Positions 1-9,040 of a DNA stretch of 64,000 nt are shown here, one piece after another (positions within the stretch are counted from its first letter, which is position 1; each line of letters begins with the position of its first letter). The DNA is taken from contig CABYDS010000004.1 in NCBI GenBank assembly GCA_902517745.1, positions 1-64,000 of the forward strand, written 5' to 3'. Below the pieces are notes generated by a model. The model searched no databases. It saw only the letters and a program-made list of their open reading frames with translations, and was not told the DNA's origin. The stretch is from an uncultured Pelagibacteraceae bacterium (GTDB lineage: Bacteria; Pseudomonadota; Alphaproteobacteria; Pelagibacterales; Pelagibacteraceae). A program made the translations under genes and the position numbers.

Positions 1-207
1 ATTTTAGAGAAAAATAATAATTATAATTGTTTTGTATTAAATAATAGTTTTTTAAAAAAGGTTATTATATTCCTCAAAAAAGACTTATCACCAAATTATT
101 TAAAAAATGATTTTCATAATAGCATATCCGTCTCAATATCCGAATATCATAGAAATCATAAATGTTTTAATTAAAAGACTTATTCTTAAATAATTTATAA
201 TTTAATC
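1..207. other. AT-rich non-coding stretch at window edge
   Basis: No convincing coding frame is visible on either strand. The region is very AT-rich and lies downstream of the minus-strand mrp gene. An 11-base direct repeat, AAAAGACTTAT, occurs at 78-88 and 173-183, but there is no GC-rich hairpin with a T-tract that would mark a terminator. It probably holds the 3' region of mrp and the flank of a gene outside the window. Confidence 0.4.
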
Positions 208-1032
208 TTAAAAATAAGTTGATTTAATTTTACTTGCGAAATCAAGATAAATTTTAGAAATTTCGTGTTCAGGATTGGCTTCTACTAAGGGTTTTCCATC
301 ATCTGAAGTTTTTCCCACTTCAGGATTAATAGGTATTTCACCTAAAAATTTTTTCCCAAATTCTTCTGCAGTTCTTTTAACCCCACCTTCTCCAAAAATT
401 TTATATTTTTTACCATCATCACCTGTAAAAAAACTCATGTTATCAACTAAACCCAAAATCTTAACTCCAAGTTTATCAAACATTTTAATTCCTCTTTTGA
501 CATCTAAAAGTGCTACTTCTTGAGGTGTACTTACAATTATTGCACCATCCATTTTTATTTCTTGAGAAAATGTAAGTTGAGTATCGCCAGTTCCTGGAGG
601 CATATCAACAATAATAAAATCTAAATCTTTCCAATTAACTTTTTGAGTAAAAGTTTTAATTGCACTTGTAACCATAGGGCCACGCCAAATCATCGGAGTT
701 TGTTGGTCAGTTAAAAAACCAATTGACATACATTGAATGTCATATTTTGTTATAGGATCTAATTTTTGACCATCGCTTTTTGGTTTTTCATTAATATCAA
801 ACATTTTAGGAATTGATGGACCATAGATATCTGCATCTAAAAGACCAACTTTACATCCAACTTTTTTCAAAGCTAAAGCAAGATTCGTTGCAAAAGTAGA
901 TTTTCCAACACCACCTTTTGCACTTGAAATAGCTATTGTAAATTTGGTTCCAATAATCGGGTTCCTTCTAAAGGTTTTTGGCTCAGTTTTTGCCTTTGTT
1001 GTGTCACTTAAACCTACTTTTTTATTGTCCAT
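208..1032 (-). CDS. mrp: Mrp/NBP35-family Fe-S cluster carrier ATPase
   Basis: A 274-residue cytoplasmic P-loop ATPase of the Mrp/ApbC family, which carries or assembles Fe-S clusters for target apoproteins. The deviant Walker A motif KGGVGKST is at residues 39-46, followed by DADIYGPS (66-73) and the switch motif DMPPGTGDTQ (143-152). The N-terminal DUF59 (MIP18-like) domain of longer Mrp proteins is absent; only about 30 residues precede the ATPase core. The CxxC pair that usually follows the NMSxF motif is also missing: after NMSFF (198-202) the sequence reads TGDDG. The family assignment is firm, but cluster binding by the canonical cysteines is not supported. It is transcribed divergently from hflK. 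Confidence 0.93.
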   Translation of the reverse strand: MDNKKVGLSDTTKAKTEPKTFRRNPIIGTKFTIAISSAKGGVGKSTFATNLALALKKVGCKVGLLDADIYGPSIPKMFDINEKPKSDGQKLDPITKYDIQCMSIGFLTDQQTPMIWRGPMVTSAIKTFTQKVNWKDLDFIIVDMPPGTGDTQLTFSQEIKMDGAIIVSTPQEVALLDVKRGIKMFDKLGVKILGLVDNMSFFTGDDGKKYKIFGEGGVKRTAEEFGKKFLGEIPINPEVGKTSDDGKPLVEANPEHEISKIYLDFASKIKSTYF

Positions 1033-1063
1033 AATTTACCATTACCTTGTTTTTACTAATAAA

Positions 1064-1081
1064 GACACTATATAGAGTGTC
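1064..1081. promoter_or_regulatory. Palindrome in mrp/hflK divergent intergenic region
   Basis: GACACT (1064-1069) and AGTGTC (1076-1081) form a 6-base inverted repeat around ATATAG. The centre CTATATAG (1068-1075) is itself an 8-base palindrome. It ends five bases before the hflK start codon and no Shine-Dalgarno sequence is visible there, so it could be an operator or an mRNA hairpin controlling hflK. The function is inferred from position only. Confidence 0.35.
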
Positions 1082-1086
1082 GTATT

Positions 1087-2178
1087 ATGAGTGATTTTAA
1101 AAATCAAAGCCCATGGGGAACACCTCCAGGAGGAGGTGGCAGTGGAAATGGTGGATTTAGAAAAGGTCCAACTCCTCCAAATATTGATGAAGTTATAAGT
1201 AAACTACAATCAATAATAAACAGGTTCTTGGGCGGCGGCAAAGGTGGTGCTAAGCCAATAATAATTGGTCTTATCATTCTTTTAGTTGTTTGGACTTTAA
1301 GCGGTCTTTATAGAGTTTTACCTGATGAACAAGGGGTTGTTTTGAGATTTGGAAAATTTGTCAAAACTACACAACCTGGATTAAATTATCATCTTCCTTT
1401 TCCTATTGAAAATGTCTTAACTCCTAAAGTTACAAAAGTTAATAGGATGGATATTGGATTTAGGTCAGAAAGAGATAGTGGATTTTCATCAGGGGGAGTT
1501 GCAGATGTTCCAGAAGAAAGTTTAATGCTAACAGGTGATGAAAACATAGTTAACATAGATTTTTCAGTATTTTGGGTAATTAAAGATGCTGGTAATTTTT
1601 TATTCAAAATTCAAGATCCAGAAGGAACAGTTAAAGCAGCAGCAGAAACAGCTATGAGAGAAGTTATTGCGCGATCTGATATTCAACCAATTTTGACAGA
1701 AGGTAGATCTGTCATAGAAGCTGATACTCAAGAAATAATTCAGGAAATTTTAGATGAATACACAAGTGGAATTCAAATTACACAAGTTCAAACACAAAAA
1801 GCCGATCCACCAGACCAAGTTATCGATGCGTTCAGAGATGTCCAGGCAGCTAGAGCAGATATGGAAAGATCGAAGAATGAAGCAGAAGCATATGCTAATG
1901 ATGTAATTCCAAGAGCACGAGGAGAGGCCGCAAAAATTCTCCAAGCAGCAGAAGCTTATAAAAAAGAAGTTGTTGCAAAAGCAGAAGGAGAAGCAAGTAG
2001 ATTTTTATCAATCTATAACGAATATGCAAAAGCCAAAAAAGTAACTCAAGAAAGAATGTATCTTGAAACAATGGAAGAAGTATTAGCTGATATTAATAAA
2101 ATAATAATCGACAAAAATTCAGGTGAAGGTGTAGTACCATATCTGCCGTTACAAGAATTAAAGACAGGGACTAATTAA
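1087..2178 (+). CDS. hflK: HflK, SPFH-family modulator of FtsH protease
   Basis: A 363-residue inner-membrane protein. The N-terminus is glycine-rich (SPWGTPPGGGGSG at 8-20), which is typical of HflK. A single membrane segment at about residues 57-75 is followed by the periplasmic SPFH/band-7 domain starting near YRVLPDEQGVVLRFGKF, then an Ala/Glu/Lys-rich helical region. With HflC it forms the large HflKC assembly that encloses the FtsH protease and modulates membrane-protein turnover. The order hflK-hflC-DUF2065-degP groups membrane and periplasmic protein quality-control genes. The gap to hflC is one base, so the two are very likely cotranscribed. Confidence 0.96.
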   Translation: MSDFKNQSPWGTPPGGGGSGNGGFRKGPTPPNIDEVISKLQSIINRFLGGGKGGAKPIIIGLIILLVVWTLSGLYRVLPDEQGVVLRFGKFVKTTQPGLNYHLPFPIENVLTPKVTKVNRMDIGFRSERDSGFSSGGVADVPEESLMLTGDENIVNIDFSVFWVIKDAGNFLFKIQDPEGTVKAAAETAMREVIARSDIQPILTEGRSVIEADTQEIIQEILDEYTSGIQITQVQTQKADPPDQVIDAFRDVQAARADMERSKNEAEAYANDVIPRARGEAAKILQAAEAYKKEVVAKAEGEASRFLSIYNEYAKAKKVTQERMYLETMEEVLADINKIIIDKNSGEGVVPYLPLQELKTGTN

Positions 2179-2179
2179 A

Positions 2180-3049
2180 ATGAAAGCTGGAAAATTTTTA
2201 CTACCAATAATCATACTGATTGCTGCAACAATTTACTTTTCAGTATTTATAGTAAAAGAAGTTAATCAAGCAATAGTACTTCAATTTGGTGATCCTAAAA
2301 GAATTATATCAAAACCTGGAATTAATTTTAAGATTCCATTCATACAAAACGTTGTATTTTTAGATAAAAGAATTTTAAATCTTGATACACCACCAGAAGA
2401 AGTAATTGCATCAGATCAAAAAAGACTTATTGTCGATGCCTTTGCAAGATTTCAAATAATTGATCCTCTAAAATTTTATATATCGGTTGGAAATGAGAGA
2501 GTTGCAAGATCAAGATTGGCTACAATCATAAACTCTAGAATAAGAAACGTGCTTGGTCAGCAAGAACTACAAACACTTTTATCAGAAGATAGAACAAAAC
2601 AAATGTCGTTAATTCAAGAAGGTGTAAATAATGAAGCAGAAAATTTTGGTATTAGTATTGTTGATGTTAGAATTAAAAGAGCAGATCTTCCTCAAGCAAA
2701 CAGTGATGCAATTTTTAGAAGAATGCAAACTGAAAGAGAAAGAGAAGCAAAAGAATTTAGAGCAAAAGGTGCAGAGATGGCAGTAACAATTACTTCAACT
2801 GCTGATAAAGAAGTTACCGTTATACTTGCAGACGCACAAAAAAAATCTGAGATTATGAAAGGTGAAGGTGATGGTTTGAAAAACAAGATTTTTGCTGATG
2901 CCTTCGGACAAGATCCTGAATTTTTCGCATTCTATAGAGCTATGCAGGCATACCAAAAAGCTTTAATCGGCGGTGAGACTTCAATGATACTTTCACCAGA
3001 CAGTGAATTTTTTAAATTTTTCGGAAATATTGATCAAAAAGTAGAGTAA
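2180..3049 (+). CDS. hflC: HflC, SPFH-family modulator of FtsH protease
   Basis: A 289-residue partner of HflK. It has an N-terminal membrane anchor (about residues 5-24) and a band-7/SPFH domain beginning with the motif VNQAIVLQFGDPKR. A long charged helical segment containing TEREREAKEFRAKGAE follows, and the C-terminus contains FFAFYRAMQAYQKAL, characteristic of HflC. It starts one base after the hflK stop and is followed five bases later by a DUF2065 gene, matching the hflC-yjeT neighbourhood of gammaproteobacteria. Length and order agree with a functional HflKC pair. Confidence 0.96.
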   Translation: MKAGKFLLPIIILIAATIYFSVFIVKEVNQAIVLQFGDPKRIISKPGINFKIPFIQNVVFLDKRILNLDTPPEEVIASDQKRLIVDAFARFQIIDPLKFYISVGNERVARSRLATIINSRIRNVLGQQELQTLLSEDRTKQMSLIQEGVNNEAENFGISIVDVRIKRADLPQANSDAIFRRMQTEREREAKEFRAKGAEMAVTITSTADKEVTVILADAQKKSEIMKGEGDGLKNKIFADAFGQDPEFFAFYRAMQAYQKALIGGETSMILSPDSEFFKFFGNIDQKVE

Positions 3050-3054
3050 ATTTC

Positions 3055-3240
3055 ATGAGAGAATTGATCATCGCATTTGGTCTATTCCTTTTTATTGAAG
3101 GCATTCTTTACGCCATATTTCCATCAAAAATGAAAAATATGATAATGAAATTAAAAGAAGCCACTGACAATCAACTAAGAACTGGTGGATTAATATTTGC
3201 AGTGATTGGATTTTTTATTATTTGGTACTTAAAAAGATGA
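3055..3240 (+). CDS. DUF2065 (YjeT-like) small membrane protein
   Basis: A 61-residue protein with two predicted membrane helices (about 3-21 and 43-58) separated by a basic amphipathic stretch (MKNMIMKLKEATDNQLRTGG). This matches the DUF2065/YjeT family commonly encoded directly after hflC. The molecular role is unknown; the context suggests an accessory role in HflKC/FtsH membrane quality control. Its TGA stop overlaps the preferred ATG of the next gene (ATGA at 3237-3240), indicating translational coupling with degP. Confidence 0.85.
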   Translation: MRELIIAFGLFLFIEGILYAIFPSKMKNMIMKLKEATDNQLRTGGLIFAVIGFFIIWYLKR

Positions 3241-4640
3241 GAATCATAAAGATTTTATTATTAATATTATTTTCAATTAATATTCAAAATACTTCCAGCG
3301 CAACAAATATGCCTGCGTCTTTTGCAGATCTAGCTGAAAAATTAATGCCTTCAGTAGTAAATATCTCGACTACAACGACAGTAACAACAAGGTCTAATCC
3401 ATTTCCATTTGAATTTCCCCCGGGGTCTCCTTTTGAAGATATGTTTAAAGATTACGGAACTCCTCAAAAGAGACAGACAAGTGCACTTGGATCTGGTTTT
3501 ATAATAGATGAAAAAGGAATTGTTATAACAAATAATCATGTAATCCAAGGTGCAGAGGATGTTTATGTTAGAGTTAATGGTGAAAAAAATATAAAGGCTA
3601 AAGTAATTGGAGCTGATCCTGGTATGGATTTGGCAGTTCTTCAAATAGAGTCAGATCAAAAATTCACACCGGTTAAGTTTGGAGACTCTGATACCGCAAG
3701 AATAGGTGATTGGGTTATTGCAATTGGGAATCCATTTGGCTTAGGCGGAACGGTTACTGCGGGAATAATCTCTGCAAGAAATAGAAGCATAGGTCTCTCT
3801 AGATATGAAGACTATATTCAAACTGATGCTTCTATAAACCAAGGGAATTCAGGAGGTCCATTGTTTAACATGAATGGTGATGTAGTTGGAATTAATACTG
3901 CAATATTAGGTCAATCGGGTTCAATTGGAATTGGTTTTGCAATTCCTTCTAATAGTGCACAAAAAGTAATTAATCAATTAATTGAATTTGGTGAAACTAA
4001 AAGAGGATGGCTAGGTGTAAGAATCCAAACAGTAACAAAAGACATTGCAGATGTTGAAAAATTAGATGAACCTAGAGGGGCACTTGTTGCAAGTGTAGCT
4101 GAAAATAGTCCATCAGATAAAGGAGGAATTAAAGCAGGAGATATAATTTTAGAATTTGATGGTAAAAAAATTAATGAAATGAGCGAGCTTCCTAGAATAG
4201 TTGCAGAAACTGAAGTTGGAAAAAAAGTAAAATTAAAAGTTTGGAGAAATAAAAGAGAAATAACCAAAGTAATTATACTTGGAAGACTAGAAACATCTGA
4301 AGATTTTAAATCCCAAGGTTTAGTAACTGAAAAACCTAAAGAGGATTCAATAAATGGATTGAAAATAAAAGTAAGATTACTAAGTAAAGATGATATTAAA
4401 GAAAGAAATTTACCAAAAAATACAACAGGATTAGTAATTACAGAAATTGATAAAGATAGCCCAATCAATTATCTTCAAGTAAATAATATCATTGTTGAAG
4501 CACAAAAGAAAAAGATCAATACAATTGGAGATTTAGATAACATTGTAAAACTAGCTCTAAAAAGTAATGATAAAAGTTTACTTATCGCAATTTACAATAA
4601 CAATAACCAAAGAAGATATATTGGTGTTAAACTAAATTAA
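3237..4640 (+). CDS. degP: DegP/HtrA periplasmic serine protease
   Basis: Numbered from ATG 3237, the protein has 467 residues. An upstream in-frame TTG (3222) would add five residues inside the previous gene; the ATGA overlap and the signal peptide (residues 1-22, ending near NTSSA) favour 3237. The trypsin-like domain carries the triad His101 (ITNNHVIQG), Asp131 (DPGMDLAVL) and Ser205 (INQGNSGGPLF). A PDZ domain follows (about 250-345), and a second, more divergent PDZ occupies the C-terminus. It degrades or chaperones misfolded periplasmic and outer-membrane proteins. The several large exported beta-barrel proteins encoded nearby would be plausible clients. Confidence 0.95.
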   Translation: MRIIKILLLILFSINIQNTSSATNMPASFADLAEKLMPSVVNISTTTTVTTRSNPFPFEFPPGSPFEDMFKDYGTPQKRQTSALGSGFIIDEKGIVITNNHVIQGAEDVYVRVNGEKNIKAKVIGADPGMDLAVLQIESDQKFTPVKFGDSDTARIGDWVIAIGNPFGLGGTVTAGIISARNRSIGLSRYEDYIQTDASINQGNSGGPLFNMNGDVVGINTAILGQSGSIGIGFAIPSNSAQKVINQLIEFGETKRGWLGVRIQTVTKDIADVEKLDEPRGALVASVAENSPSDKGGIKAGDIILEFDGKKINEMSELPRIVAETEVGKKVKLKVWRNKREITKVIILGRLETSEDFKSQGLVTEKPKEDSINGLKIKVRLLSKDDIKERNLPKNTTGLVITEIDKDSPINYLQVNNIIVEAQKKKINTIGDLDNIVKLALKSNDKSLLIAIYNNNNQRRYIGVKLN

Positions 4641-5560
4641 TGGACCTAAAGTCCAAAATAATTCTTATTTCAGGACCAACAGCATCTGGAAAATCAAAAT
4701 TCGCTATTCAGCTTGCAAAAAAAATTAATGGTGAGGTTATAAATGCAGATAGTATGCAAATATTTAAAGAACTCAAAATTCTTACTGCAAGACCTCAGCA
4801 AAATGAATTAAAAAATATAAAACATCACCTATATGGATTTAAAAGTGTAAAAAATAATTATTCTACAGGAAATTGGCTTAAGGATGCCAAGAAAAAAATT
4901 AACAATATTAAGAAAAAGAATAAAACTCCAATTCTTGTTGGTGGTACAGGTTTATATTTTAAGGCACTTATCGATGGAATTGTTAAAATTCCCGATATTC
5001 CGCTCACTATTCGAAATAGGATAAGAAAAAAACAATCAAAAATAGGACAAATTAAATTTTATTCTGAACTTATTAAGTTAGACCCACTTTGCAAAAAAAA
5101 AATTAACAAAAATGATTCTCAAAGATCAATAAGAGCTTATGAAGTAAAAAAGTATACAAATAAATCATTGTTTGATTGGTACAGTGAAACATACTCTGAT
5201 TTTAATCAGGACAGTTTTATAAAGTTACATATTGATTATCCTAGAGAGAAGTTAATAGAAAGAATTTTTATAAGAACAAATGAAATGTTAAGAGATGGAG
5301 CAATAAAAGAGGCTAAGAGATTTTATAAATTAAGAGTAAAGAAAGATTTATCATCCAATAAAGTTATTGGTCTAAGTGAGATTAAAGAATATCTCGACAA
5401 AAGAATAGATCTTACTGAATTGAAAGAAAAAATATCAATAAAAACAAGGCAATATGCCAAGAGACAGTCCACTTGGGCAAGAGGACAAATGTCTGATTGG
5501 CAAAAAATAAAATTTAATACTCTTAAATCATATTTAAAAAAATTTCCTAAAAGAGCATAG
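4640..5560 (+). CDS. miaA: tRNA dimethylallyltransferase MiaA
   Basis: A 306-residue enzyme that adds a dimethylallyl group to N6 of A37 in tRNAs reading UNN codons. The P-loop GPTASGKS is at residues 12-19, followed by the conserved NADSMQIFKEL segment, the LVGGTGLYFKAL motif and, near the C-terminus, TRQYAKRQSTW, all typical of MiaA. The start codon overlaps the degP stop by one base (TAATG), so the two are translationally coupled. The reading frame is complete. Confidence 0.96.
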   Translation: MDLKSKIILISGPTASGKSKFAIQLAKKINGEVINADSMQIFKELKILTARPQQNELKNIKHHLYGFKSVKNNYSTGNWLKDAKKKINNIKKKNKTPILVGGTGLYFKALIDGIVKIPDIPLTIRNRIRKKQSKIGQIKFYSELIKLDPLCKKKINKNDSQRSIRAYEVKKYTNKSLFDWYSETYSDFNQDSFIKLHIDYPREKLIERIFIRTNEMLRDGAIKEAKRFYKLRVKKDLSSNKVIGLSEIKEYLDKRIDLTELKEKISIKTRQYAKRQSTWARGQMSDWQKIKFNTLKSYLKKFPKRA

Positions 5561-5601
5561 ATTGCTTGACCTATTAGCACAACTTCAGCTAGATTGTCTG
5601 A

Positions 5602-7368
5602 ATGTCAAAATTATACTCAGGAGCTGAAATTGTATTTAAGTGTATGGAGGATCAAAATGTTGATCATATTTTTGGTTATCCAGGAGGTGCAGTTCTACCA
5701 ATTTACGACGAATTACAAAATTTTAAATCAATCAAACATGTTTTGGTTAGACACGAACAAGGTGCTGGTCATGCAGCAGAAGGATATGCAAGATCATCAG
5801 GTAAACCAGGTGTTATTTTAGTAACTTCGGGTCCAGGTGCAACAAATGTAGTTACAGCTTTGACTGATGCATATATGGATTCTATTCCATTAGTTTGTAT
5901 CTCTGGACAAGTTCCAACTCATTTAATTGGTACAGATGCATTTCAAGAATGTGATACAACTGGAATAACCAGACCTTGCACTAAACATAATTGGTTAGTC
6001 AAAGATATAAATGATTTAGCTGAAACAATACATAAAGCATTTGAAGTAGCAACTACTGGTAGACCAGGACCAGTTTTAGTCGATATACCAAAAGATATTC
6101 AATTTCAAAAAACAAACTATAAAAAACCCAAAAAAGAAAATAAATTAAACGGAAAGTCTCACAATCATTTTAATAAAAATAGTATTGATCAGTTAATTGA
6201 TTTAATGAGCAAATCTTCAAAACCTATTTTTTATACAGGTGGTGGAGTTATTAATTCTGGACCTAAGGCTAGTGAACTTTTAAGAGAACTTGTTTATGCA
6301 ACAGGCTTTCCTATTACATCAACATTACAGGGATTAGGATCTTTCCCAGGTGATGATAATCAATTTTTGGGAATGTTGGGTATGCATGGAACCTATGAAG
6401 CAAATAATGCAATGCACGATTGTGATTTAATGATTAATATTGGGGCACGTTTTGATGACAGGATAACAGGAAAAATAGACGAATTTTCACCAAAATCAAA
6501 AAAGGTTCATATTGACATAGATCCATCATCTATTAATAAAAATGTTAAAGTTGATTTAGCTATTGTTGGAGATGTAAAGACTGTTCTTTCATCTACTTTG
6601 AAAAGTTTAAAACAAAAAAAATCGAAATTTTTAAAATCAAATAAACAAAAGACTTCTAAGTGGTGGGAAAAAATTCAAAAATGGAGGTCAGTTAGATCTT
6701 TAGATTATATTGGAAGTGAAGAGACTATAAAACCTCAGTATGCAATTGAAAGATTATATGAATTAACTAAAGACAAAGATTCCTATATTACAACTGAGGT
6801 AGGACAGCATCAAATGTGGGCTGCGCAACATTATAAATTTAACAAACCAAATCGTTGGATGACATCTGGTGGTTTAGGTACAATGGGATATGGTTTACCA
6901 GCAGCGGTAGGTGTACAAGTTGCTCATCCAAAAAAATTAGTTATTGATATTGCGGGAGAGGCTTCAGTATTAATGACAATACAGGAAATGTCTACAGCCG
7001 TACAATACAACCTTCCAATTAAAATATTTATATTGAATAATCAATACATGGGCATGGTTAGACAATGGCAGGAACTTTTACATGATAAAAACTATTCTGA
7101 AAGTTATACTGCTGCTCTACCAGATTTTGTTAAATTAGCAGAAGCATATAATTGTGTTGGTATAAGAGCAAAAACACCAGAAGAGTTAGACGATAAGATT
7201 ATTGAAATGTTGAATACAGATAGACCTGTAATTTTTGATTGTATGGTTGATAAAGTAGAAAATTGTTTTCCAATGATACCATCAGGAAAGCCTCATAATC
7301 AGATGATTTTAGGACCCAAAGATCAAGAAAATAAGAAGATTACCGGCAAAGGTAAGTCCTTAGTTTAA
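5602..7368 (+). CDS. ilvB: Acetolactate synthase large (catalytic) subunit
   Basis: A 588-residue ThDP enzyme that condenses two pyruvates, or pyruvate plus 2-ketobutyrate, in valine/leucine/isoleucine synthesis. It has the N-terminal pyrimidine-binding domain (HEQGAGHAAEGYARSSG, with the catalytic Glu), the central domain, and the C-terminal PP domain. In the ThDP/Mg motif the classic GDG reads GEA (DIAGEASVLM), followed by the expected LNNQYMGMVRQW. I recall this variant from other alphaproteobacterial IlvB proteins, so I do not treat it as inactivating. It is followed by ilvH with a one-base overlap, which gives catalytic and regulatory subunits in stoichiometric order. Confidence 0.96.
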   Translation: MSKLYSGAEIVFKCMEDQNVDHIFGYPGGAVLPIYDELQNFKSIKHVLVRHEQGAGHAAEGYARSSGKPGVILVTSGPGATNVVTALTDAYMDSIPLVCISGQVPTHLIGTDAFQECDTTGITRPCTKHNWLVKDINDLAETIHKAFEVATTGRPGPVLVDIPKDIQFQKTNYKKPKKENKLNGKSHNHFNKNSIDQLIDLMSKSSKPIFYTGGGVINSGPKASELLRELVYATGFPITSTLQGLGSFPGDDNQFLGMLGMHGTYEANNAMHDCDLMINIGARFDDRITGKIDEFSPKSKKVHIDIDPSSINKNVKVDLAIVGDVKTVLSSTLKSLKQKKSKFLKSNKQKTSKWWEKIQKWRSVRSLDYIGSEETIKPQYAIERLYELTKDKDSYITTEVGQHQMWAAQHYKFNKPNRWMTSGGLGTMGYGLPAAVGVQVAHPKKLVIDIAGEASVLMTIQEMSTAVQYNLPIKIFILNNQYMGMVRQWQELLHDKNYSESYTAALPDFVKLAEAYNCVGIRAKTPEELDDKIIEMLNTDRPVIFDCMVDKVENCFPMIPSGKPHNQMILGPKDQENKKITGKGKSLV

Positions 7369-7916
7369 TGCCTAATTCAAAATCAGCGTATAGTTTTTCA
7401 AATAAAAAAGAAAAATTTGATACACATATTATCGTCGTTTGGGTCGACAATGAAACTGGTGTATTAGCTAGAGTAGTCGGTCTATTTTCTGGTAGAGGTT
7501 ATAATATTGAGTCTTTAGCAGTCGCCCAAGTTGATGAAAAACTAAAGATATCAAGGATAACAATTGTAACTACAGGAACACCACAAGTTGTTAATCAAAT
7601 TAAACTTCAATTAAGAAAACTTGTGCCTGTTCATAAAGTTGCAGATTTTAAAAGAGAGGATAAAGCAGTCATTTTTAAGGAGATGGCGTTATTCAAAATT
7701 GTTGGTCCAAATAATAAATTAGAGGGTGCATTGAAAGCTTGTAAAAAATATAATCCTGTAATATTAGACAAAACAAAAAAATCAAATGTTATTCAAATAA
7801 CAGCCTTAAGACGAGAAATAGACAAAATGTCAAAGGATTTAAAAAAATTTGGATTGGTGAGTGTTTCAAGAACAGGAGCCGTAGCTATGACAAGAGGTGC
7901 AGATATATTTAAATAA
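7368..7916 (+). CDS. ilvH: Acetolactate synthase small (regulatory) subunit
   Basis: A 182-residue regulatory subunit. The N-terminal ACT domain begins near residue 20 (IIVVWVDNETGVLARVVGLF) and contains the SGRGYNIESLAV segment that binds valine in the family. The C-terminal half is the usual ALS_ss_C domain. An N-terminal tail of about 17 polar residues precedes the ACT domain. ilvH overlaps the ilvB stop by one base and is followed after 18 bases by ilvC. It is expected to stimulate IlvB and confer feedback inhibition. Confidence 0.95.
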   Translation: MPNSKSAYSFSNKKEKFDTHIIVVWVDNETGVLARVVGLFSGRGYNIESLAVAQVDEKLKISRITIVTTGTPQVVNQIKLQLRKLVPVHKVADFKREDKAVIFKEMALFKIVGPNNKLEGALKACKKYNPVILDKTKKSNVIQITALRREIDKMSKDLKKFGLVSVSRTGAVAMTRGADIFK

Positions 7917-8957
<1,041 letters not shown>

Positions 8958-9008
8958 CTTCACGTCAAAATTGGGCTAATTCTCCAAATTATTTTGCAAT
9001 CTGAGCGA

Positions 9009-9025
9009 GAGCATGTATTATGCTC
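9009..9025 (+). promoter_or_regulatory. Hairpin in the leuA leader
   Basis: GAGCAT (9009-9014) and ATGCTC (9020-9025) can form a 6-base-pair hairpin with a GTATT loop. It lies 15 bases upstream of the preferred leuA start and covers an alternative in-frame ATG at 9020. It could sequester that ATG or belong to a small leader RNA. No run of leucine codons and no T-tract terminator are present, so there is no support for classical attenuation. Confidence 0.3.
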
Positions 9026-9040
9026 CAGCTAAAAAATACA

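Noticed and set aside
275..523. Plus-strand open frame of 82 codons inside mrp
   Set aside because: It is antisense to a clearly conserved gene and has no family features; a shadow frame.
3222..3236. TTG start for degP
   Set aside because: It lies inside the previous gene; the ATGA overlap at 3237 and signal peptide fit better.
6943..6969. Altered GDG motif in IlvB as inactivation
   Set aside because: GEA at this position occurs, as I recall, in other alphaproteobacterial IlvB proteins, and the following NN motif is intact.
9020..9040. Earlier in-frame ATG for leuA
   Set aside because: It adds seven residues outside the family alignment and lies in a hairpin arm; ATG 9041 is preferred.
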